Of a stretch of DNA of 64,000 bases, positions 58,105 to 64,000 are shown piece after piece. This stretch comes from CAVYXZ01 sp963772595. Lineage in GTDB: Bacteria > Chloroflexota > Anaerolineae > Aggregatilineales > Phototrophicaceae. A model generated the notes under the pieces. It was not told where the DNA came from and did no database searches. It saw nothing but the letters and a program-made list of their open reading frames with translations. The position numbers were made by a program, and so were the translations under genes. Position 1 is the first letter of the stretch, and every line of letters starts with the position of its first letter. Location: the NCBI GenBank assembly GCA_963772595.1, contig CAVYXZ010000014.1, positions 310,001-374,000 on the forward strand. Direction: 5' to 3'.

Positions 58105-58184
58105 ACGCCTGGAAGGTAGAAACTGGAGGCTGAGGCTAAACGTCCTATTTAGCACCACTCTCCAATTTCCAATCAACCAGGCGT
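58105..58184 (-). promoter_or_regulatory. Long nested hairpin in the pnp leader
   Basis: Three stems are stacked in the 165-base rpsO-pnp gap: an outer perfect 8 bp (58105-58112 with 58177-58184), a middle 9-position helix with 1 mismatch (58120-58128 with 58160-58168) and an inner perfect 6 bp (58135-58140 with 58148-58153). Double-stranded leaders of this kind are processed by RNase III and used for PNPase autoregulation in E. coli. Confidence 0.65.
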
Positions 58185-58246
58185 GCTATAAAAAGTAGGA
58201 TGATCCATGCAATCGACCATCCAGTATACACATCTCCAGGAATGAC

Positions 58247-58516
58247 CTAGCGGCGTAGACCAAGCCGCTGAAGCATTTCGCGGTAGCTCTCCGGGTTGGT
58301 GCGGCTCAAATACTTGAGATGCCGCCGCCGCTGCCCGACCAGCTTCAACAGGCCCCGGCGCGAGTGTTGATCGTGCTTGTGCGTTCTGAGGTGATCGGTG
58401 AGCTGGTTAATGCGGGTAGTCAGCAGTGCGATTTGCACTTCCGGCGAACCAGTATCGCCTTCATGCCGGCTAAAATCTTCGATGATCGTTTGCTTCTCGG
58501 TCTTGCTAAGCCCCAT
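58247..58516 (-). CDS. rpsO: Small ribosomal subunit protein uS15
   Basis: 89 residues, the standard length. Motifs: MGLSKTEKQTIIEDFSRHEGDTGSPEVQIALLTTRINQLTDHLRTHKHDQHSRRGLLKLVGQRRRHLKYL in pieces (TGSPEVQ, LTDHLRTHKHD, HSRRGLLKLVGQRRRHLKYL), ending YREMLQRLGLRR. S15 binds 16S rRNA early and in some bacteria represses its own translation. It is followed by pnp, the classical order. A consensus promoter lies upstream. Confidence 0.97.
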   Translation of the reverse strand: MGLSKTEKQTIIEDFSRHEGDTGSPEVQIALLTTRINQLTDHLRTHKHDQHSRRGLLKLVGQRRRHLKYLSRTNPESYREMLQRLGLRR

Positions 58517-58584
58517 GGCGGTTTGTCCCTCTCATTATCTGATGTCGCCAGGTACATCGGACACTGACATACCGGCCAAACTGC

Positions 58585-58613
58585 ATTATAGCAGAAGGCT
58601 CAGGACGTGCCAA
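58585..58613 (-). promoter_or_regulatory. Promoter of rpsO-pnp
   Basis: On the minus strand TTGGCA (58608-58613), a 17-base spacer and a perfect TATAAT (58585-58590) with a TGC extension. It lies between the NYN gene stop and rpsO. Confidence 0.75.
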
Positions 58614-58625
58614 TGCTCAAAAGGG

Positions 58626-60781
58626 CTAACTGTAGCGCTCGCGGCGGGCATCCGCGACCAGATTGACAGTGTGATGCGTGCGGAAGAGGCTGTATTGGCC
58701 GCTGCGGCCCGGCACAGTGCTGAGGACGTTCTCCGATTCCATAATCGAGAACCACAGGTCCAGGTCCCACTCGCGGTCCCATTCCAACTGGCGCAGATTA
58801 TGCTCAGAGATCATCTTGTTGCTCTCGTAGAGGGTCAGCAGCAGGCGCACGAAGGAATCCCGTGTGCTGAGGATCTGCCGCGTGATGGACGAGGCCAGGT
58901 TCAGCGAGATGCCTTTGGTGAAGAACTCGCTCTGCGGGTTGGGATATTCGGCCACTTCTGCCGCTTCGTTGGCGATCAGGTACTCGACCGCCCGCTGGAA
59001 CGCAGTCCCGCTGTCGAAGCGCAGCAGACGTTTGTGGAGGCTCCCCAAAGGACACCAGGTAAAGCCCCGGAAGCTGGTAAACTGCTCCACACTGACCACA
59101 ATGCGCCGGACCATGTTGGCCGTCTCCGGCTCGGTCGCATCCAGCCGGTCCATGCCAATCCCGGACCAATCCCGCTCCTCTTCCTCGGCGTTTTCCTGTT
59201 CGTTCATATCCGGCAGACTGAACACCGGATTGGTGCGGATCACCGGCACCAGATCGTCAGGGTTATGGCGGTGCGGGATCAACTCGCGGATCAGGACCTG
59301 TTCACGTACCAGACAATCGATCCAATCCGAGCGCCACTGATCGTTCAGGTTGCAGCCGGGCTGGTCCAGTTCGCGGTCCATCGCCAGCCCCTTGAGCAGG
59401 AAGCCGTAGTTGACGTACTCCCAGTCGCGCACCTGCAAGCGTGCGCTGGACGCGCAGCGACGATCACGCGCCACAATCAAGCGGGTCTTTTCGACCACCG
59501 GGTGCGAATCATCCAGCCGGACGTTGCCCTTACCGCCGGGCAGCGCCTTGAGGATGCCCAGCGACATGGCCTGAAGCACCAGATCTTCGCCGCGCGCCTG
59601 CGAGACGACCGCGTTCACCGTCTCCAACTGCTTACCAGCACGTGGCTGGGGATCGAATTGGTCCCGCGCTCGACCGCCAGCCGGTCCATCTGGATGATGA
59701 CGCTGGACCACTGCGAGGGCGTAAAGGCCGTCATGTCTTCGTAGGTCACGGCGGACGACGACGCGCTCCAGGACTGGTGCGTCTGCAAGTCGGTGAAGTC
59801 TTCGATGTACTCCAACTGAATGCTGGGGTTATTCTCGATCTGGCGGCTGGTGCTGCCATGCACGCCCCAGACCACCACCGTCTTGCTGCGCGTCACCAGC
59901 GTATTAAGCACCTGGTTGAAATCGCGGTCGCCGCTCGCCAGGATATAGACATCCGCCGCGTCGGCATAGCTGGCATTGGTAATCACGTCCTGGGCGATGC
60001 GCATATCGGCGCTGTTCTTGCCCGGCAGATTGAAGACCGGGTCGATATTTGCCAGCATCAGACGGCTGGGGGCTTCGTCGGCGACCTCGCGCCCGGTCGA
60101 ATCGACCAGCGGCGGCAGGCTGCCACGCTGTCCCCAGGGCGCATAGGCGGCCATCTTGACGACCTGACCATGCGCTTTGGCCTGCATCACGAAGCGCTCG
60201 ATCAGATGATCGAGATTGACCGTGTAGCCCTGCTCGGTCAGGCTGATAGCGATGTTCTCGAAGTCAATATACACCGCTACGTTTTTGGTCTGGATGCCCA
60301 GCAGCGATTCCAGCGGCTGGTAGATGACACCCCCGGCCAACTCGGTGCCCTCCAAGCATGTTCTCCGACCCCCAGACGCGAATGCGGGCGTCACGAGTCG
60401 TCTTGACACGCTCCACCAGCGGAATCAGATCCGGGCTGGTGGTGGCGAGAATCAACTCATCCACCGGCTCCGGGTCGAAGGAGAAGTAATGCATGAGAAG
60501 CGAATCCGCCAGGCTCTCGCGGTGAGGCATGTCAAAGAGTTCGTAGCCCGGCGGCCTGAAAGATCCGACGGGTCTCAGCGGAGTAAGCCCGAATTCTTGC
60601 TGGTATAACGATCCCAATCTGCGACAGCTACGGCCTTGAGTTTGTCCGGGCCGATCAAGCCCGCGGCCAGAGCGGCGCTCCCGCGTAAACCGACTGCCAT
60701 CTCCTGCAAGTCAACTGATAGTCCACGCTGTTTGAACTGGCGCAGCAAATCGTCTACATCGACAATCAAATAAGCTGCCAT
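58626..60781 (-). CDS. Double NYN-domain protein, four frameshifts
   Basis: About 717 residues after correction, from an ATG at 60779-60781 with AGGAAAG upstream. Domain 1 (about residues 1-155) has YLIVDVDDLLRQF, VADWDR, SLADSLLM and ILATTSPDLIPL. Domain 2 (about 160-330) has VAVYIDFENIAISL, KNSADMRIAQD and ILASGDRDFNQVL, a complete acidic NYN/PIN nuclease set. Domain 1 keeps only part of it. The C-terminal 350 residues contain helical segments such as WSSVIIQMDRLAVERG, LVLQAMSLGILKAL and SVEQFTSFRGFTW. Frame changes occur near 60595, 60553, 60360 and 59637. It probably cleaves or binds RNA. It lies just before rpsO-pnp on the same strand. Confidence 0.75.
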
Positions 60782-61080
60782 TATCTTTCCTAAGAAGGCC
60801 AACCATTCCCTGGGTCCAGCGATTGGCACGCTACAACATCATGAAAAAGAGATTGATAGTCTATTATATTTTACAAAACCACTTTATTCACAATAGTTTC
60901 GCTTCACACCGGCTATCTGTTCAATAAACGTAACCTAACAGTGCAATAGTGATATATATAACAAACTCTGGTTGCATAGCAACAGTCCAGACTGCATTAT
61001 ACTACAGACTGCGCACTTGTAAGGATGGCGTCCCGTAGCAGAAAACAAACTTCTTTGCCTAAAATTCGTGCAAATTGCCC
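60782..61080. other. AT-rich intergenic region between the NYN gene and proS
   Basis: No coding sequence seen. A minus-strand TATAAT (60863-60868) with TTGTGA 19 bases away may be the NYN-gene promoter. A GTTGC-ATA-GCAAC hairpin lies at 60971-60983. Nothing else was recognised. Confidence 0.4.
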
Positions 61081-61105
61081 AAAATAGGGCCCTCAACCCC
61101 ATTTT
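61081..61105 (-). terminator. Likely terminator of proS
   Basis: A 9-position stem with one mismatch (61097-61105 with 61081-61089), ending in TATTTT on the minus strand just after the proS stop. Confidence 0.45.
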
Positions 61106-61107
61106 GC

Positions 61108-62558
61108 TCAATATGCGCGGGCAAATAAAGCTGTTTTGCCGCCCTTTGGCCGGTCATGAAGCAGCGTGCGCTGGCCTCGTTCTCCTCAAAGGGGAAGCAG
61201 CGCAGCGTTGCGCCGGTCTCATCTTTCACGCGGCGTTCGTCGTCGTCCGACCCGGCCCAGGCCCACGCGCCCAGCCGCCCGCCTCCACCACCTGCTCGAG
61301 TTCATCATAACTGGTGACATCATGGATATGGGCATCGCGGAAGTCGGTGGCCTGTTGCAGCAATTAGCCTGGATGGCGTCCAGCAGTTCCTGCGCCGCGG
61401 CTCACCAGGCCGTCCTGCGAGACCGTCTGCTTGGCCTCTTTGCCGGGCATATCGCGCCGCGCCAGCACCGCCGCGTTCTTCTCGACATCCTTCGGGCCGA
61501 TCTCGATCCGCAGCGGCACGCCGCGCATCTCCCAGTCGTTAAACTTGAAGCCGGGACGATGACCTTCGCGCTTATCGACGTGAACCCGCAGCCCGGCATC
61601 CGCCAGCGCCTGGCGCAGCCGTTCACTGGTCTCCAGCACCGGGCCGCCCTCATCCAGCGTGCGGAAGATGGGCACGATCACCACCTGAATCGGCGCCAGA
61701 TTGGGCGGCAGGCGCAGGCCGTTGTCGTCGCCATGCGCCATCACCACCGCGCCGACCATGCGCGTGCTGAAACCCCAGGACGAGGTCCAGCAGTATTTGA
61801 GTTCGTTGTTTTCATCCAGATACTGAATGTCGAAGACTTTCGCGAAATTCTGGCCCAGATTATGGCTGGTGCGCGCATTGCAGGGCCTTGCCGTCGCGCA
61901 TCATGCGCTTCAATGCTGTAGGTGTCGCAGCGCCCCGGCGAAGCGTTCGATATTGCTCTTGCGACCCTTAATGACCGGGATCGCCGCATCATTGACGGCG
62001 AAATCGGCGTAAATATCCAGCATCTGCAGCGTCTCGGCTTCGGCGTCGGCGTCAGTGGCATGGGCCGTGTGACCCTCCTGCCACAGAAACTCCGACGTGC
62101 GAAGGAAAGGCCGCGTGCGCAGTTCCCAGCGCACGACGTTGGCCCACTGGTTAATCAGCAGCGGCAGATCGCGGTAGGACTGAATCCATTCGCTGAAAGC
62201 CTCGCCGATGATCGTCTCTGAGGTAGGCCGCACAACCAGCGGTTCTTCCAGTTCCTTGCCGCCGGCATGGGTCACAACCGCCAGTTCCGGGCTGAAACCC
62301 TCGACGTGTTCGGCTTCGCGCTCGCAGATAACTTTCCGGGATAAACAGCGGGAAGTAGGCGTTCTGATGGCCGGTCTCCTTGAAACGCCGGTCCAGCCCG
62401 GTCTTCATGGCTTCCCACAACTCGTAGCCATAAGGCTTGATGATGGGCGCACCGCGCACTGGCGACGGAGCCACCAGATCCGCCTTATAGACAATCTCGT
62501 TGTACCAGCGCGAGAAATCTTCGCTCTGGGGCGTCACGGCCTGAGAAACCATACTCAT
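61108..62558 (-). CDS. proS: Prolyl-tRNA synthetase (short, archaeal-like type), multiply frameshifted
   Basis: About 483 residues in total. Start reads DFSRWYNEIVYKADLVAPSPVRGAPIIKPYGYELWE in two pieces; class II motifs follow: VVRPTSETIIGEAFSEWI (motif 2 region with RPTSE) and RWELRTRPFLRTSEFLWQEGHTAH. The active-site half has CWTSSWGFSTRMVGAVVMAHGDDNGLRLPPNLAP, then the anticodon domain VIVPIFRT and GLRVHVDKREGHRPGFKFNDWEMRGVPLRIEIGPKD. Frame shifts lie near 62330, 61915, 61880, 61385, about 61270 and 61150. The true C-terminus is TALFARAY. There is no room for the bacterial editing insertion, so this is the short ProRS type. Confidence 0.93.
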
Positions 62559-62624
62559 TACCCTTTGTTGGAATGCGCAGCCACCTATTATACCGGCAAC
62601 CGGCGGTCTGTCTCCAGATGCAGT

Positions 62625-63702
62625 TCAGCCGAGGCAGCGCTGTGCCGCTGATTCAACCGGGTCCAGCCAGACGGCCTGGAAGCGTTCGCCCATGCGTGCA
62701 TAGTTTTCCGGGGACATCGTGGCAAGTTGCCCTAACCAGCGCGCCATAAACAAGCCACAGCAGCGCGTGATCCGACAGCAGCGCGAAGTCCTCGTCGCTC
62801 CAGCCCGGTTTGTAGAACTGCCCGGCACAATAGCGGTAATGCCGGGTCATATCGTCAATCGACATCGCGGGACGCAGGTACAGTTCGGTGGTCTTGACGT
62901 ACCAGATCAGGTCCAGAATCGCCGGGCCGATCCCCGCCAACTGCCAGTCGAAGACAATCTGGCGGCCATCCACAGGCCGGGCGATATTGCCGGGCCAGTA
63001 ATCGCCATGAATCAAGGTCGAAGTCTGCGCCCGCAGCGGCTCGGCAATGCAGCCCATCGCTGCCGACAGGCGCTGCAACAGATCAATGTAACGCGGGTTG
63101 CGCAGCCAGGGCAGATGCGCCCCGGCAGCCAACTGCTGTGCAGCATCCACCGCCGCGTTGACCGTATCATCGTAGTCCTCGGCAAAGGGCCGCGCCAGCC
63201 AGGGATAATTCGCCAGATCCTGCGACAGACCGTAGAAGCGGTCGTGCATCCGCACCATGTTGGTGACAGCCTCTTCGTAATCTTCCCGCAGCCACTCGGT
63301 CGCGGGCCGCAGATCGGTCAGCACTTCCAGCACCAGCCAGCCTTCCTGTTCATCCCCCAGGACAAGCCCCGGCACCAGCAGAGGCAGATGCTGCGCCAGA
63401 CGCCGGTAGACGCCGTATTCGCGCTGGCCGACCGCCCGCAGCACCCGGCCATTACTGCTCACCGGCGGCTCTTTGAGCAGCAGCGGCAGATTATGTTCGA
63501 CGGCATCAATGCGCACGCCAACCGCCAGCGCGCTCAGCTTCGTCCCGGCCTCGTTCAAGCCCGCACCAGGCATAATCGCAGGCAGGGGAATCTCTTTGAT
63601 TTCAAGCAAACGCAGCGAACTGGACGCCAGATAACGGCGCAACCCCGCCGTCAATTCAGAGCGCGAAAAAGGCCAGGTCCAGGCTTTGGCGGCACCCACC
63701 AT
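62625..63702 (-). CDS. Aminoglycoside phosphotransferase/choline-kinase-like protein, frameshifted
   Basis: Kinase-like fold of the APH family: LIHGDYWPGNIARP (Brenner motif with catalytic Asp) and IVFDWQLAGIGPAILDL (metal-binding Asp). The N-terminal lobe has VGQREYGVYRRLAQHLP. The frame is disturbed at about 62740 near YGALV, and the end continues in the next frame as LATMSPENYARMGERFQAVW, stopping at 62625. Corrected length is about 358 residues. Related proteins phosphorylate small alcohols, sugars or antibiotics. This is not evidence of drug resistance. It begins 6 bases after the MazG-like gene. Confidence 0.78.
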
Positions 63703-63708
63703 TCAGAA

Positions 63709-64000
63709 TCACTCCCATGTCCGTTTCTGGTTCTCCTCCAGTTTGTCCAGAACGGCTTGACCAAGGTTGATGTTGTTGATACTGGCGAGCTGCATCAAGT
63801 ATAGCATGACATCCGCCAGTTCTGCGGCTAATTCGTCCTGCGTCCCACTGGGCATTTCGGACCATTGAAAATGTTCCAGCACTTCGCTTGCTTCCAGCAC
63901 CAGCGAAATCGCGAGGTTTTTGGAGGTCTGTGGGCGCGGCGAATCGGCCTGATACCAGCCCTTACTTTCGACAAAGCGGTGCATCGCCGCTTCCAGTGCG
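63709..64000 (-). CDS. MazG-like nucleotide pyrophosphohydrolase, 5' end beyond the window
   Basis: The frame is open to the window edge (position 64000), so at least 96 codons are seen and the start is missing. Motifs of the all-alpha NTP-pyrophosphatase fold: NLAISLVLEASEVLEHFQW (EExxE-like acidic cluster), then DELAAELADVMLYLMQLA (EExxD). Such enzymes hydrolyse nucleoside triphosphates such as dCTP or oxidised nucleotides to monophosphates. It precedes the phosphotransferase gene by 6 bases. Confidence 0.85.
   Translation of the reverse strand, partial: ALEAAMHRFVESKGWYQADSPRPQTSKNLAISLVLEASEVLEHFQWSEMPSGTQDELAAELADVMLYLMQLASINNINLGQAVLDKLEENQKRTWE

Noticed and set aside
56524..58119. A 531-codon plus-strand frame opposite pnp
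   Set aside because: Shadow of pnp; Arg/His-rich composition without motifs.
62625..63702. Antibiotic-resistance kinase
   Set aside because: The fold is shared by many small-molecule kinases; nothing in sequence or context points to drug modification.

Overview
The window is GC-rich bacterial chromosome, most likely from a member of the Chloroflexota (Anaerolineae-like). This is inferred, not proven. The pointers are a very large multi-GAF sensor kinase, GT39-type membrane glycosyltransferases (one with a C-terminal beta-sandwich domain common in that phylum), proline/threonine-rich lipoproteins next to an ECF sigma factor, a short proline-tRNA ligase without the editing insertion, and two S1-domain proteins side by side. 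No rRNA, tRNA, CRISPR array or transposase was seen.

Layout. 1-4700: end of a PIG-L type deacetylase, a lipoprotein, an ECF sigma factor with its likely membrane anti-sigma partner, and dihydrolipoamide dehydrogenase. 4796-6259: an AT-rich OLD-like ATPase/Toprim gene, the clearest sign of horizontal transfer. 6500-8550 (minus): rRNA methyltransferase and the infC-rpmI-rplT operon. 10200-13800: a three-subunit acyl-CoA carboxylase, followed by an SGNH hydrolase and a GT39 enzyme. 17500-21200: CHAD protein, DUF4177 protein, SDR, YbaK-like deacylase and phosphofructokinase. 21250-28900: dnaE, a second glycosyltransferase, mutM and an Imm31-like protein. 29000-37000: MBL hydrolase, a three-gene regulator/membrane cassette, secA, a regulator-CPBP protease pair, a VTT protein and prs. 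37168-42998: orphan sensor kinase, Dabb protein, 2TM protein and thioredoxin. 43111-48935: the heat-shock operon hrcA-grpE-dnaK-dnaJ-prmA. 48900-64000: methyltransferases, infA, rpsU, two S1 proteins, a phosphoribosyltransferase, rpsO-pnp and small genes, a double-NYN protein, proS, a kinase-like phosphotransferase and a MazG-like gene cut by the window edge.

The genes are mainly core translation, RNA turnover, secretion, replication and proteostasis. RNA metabolism is well represented: IF1, IF3, L20, L35, S15, S21, two S1 proteins, PNPase, a NYN nuclease-like protein, ProS, a YbaK-like deacylase and rRNA/protein methyltransferases.

A major caveat: at least 14 genes are broken by single-base frameshifts, roughly 30 in all. 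They include dnaE, secA, infC, pnp, dnaJ, grpE, pfkA and proS, which are normally essential. This fits uncorrected indel errors in the assembly much better than gene decay. I give such genes as single features spanning all their frames.

The best leads for something new are the long nested hairpin in the rpsO-pnp gap, the tandem-NYN protein, the lone OLD-like gene and the duplicated S1 genes.
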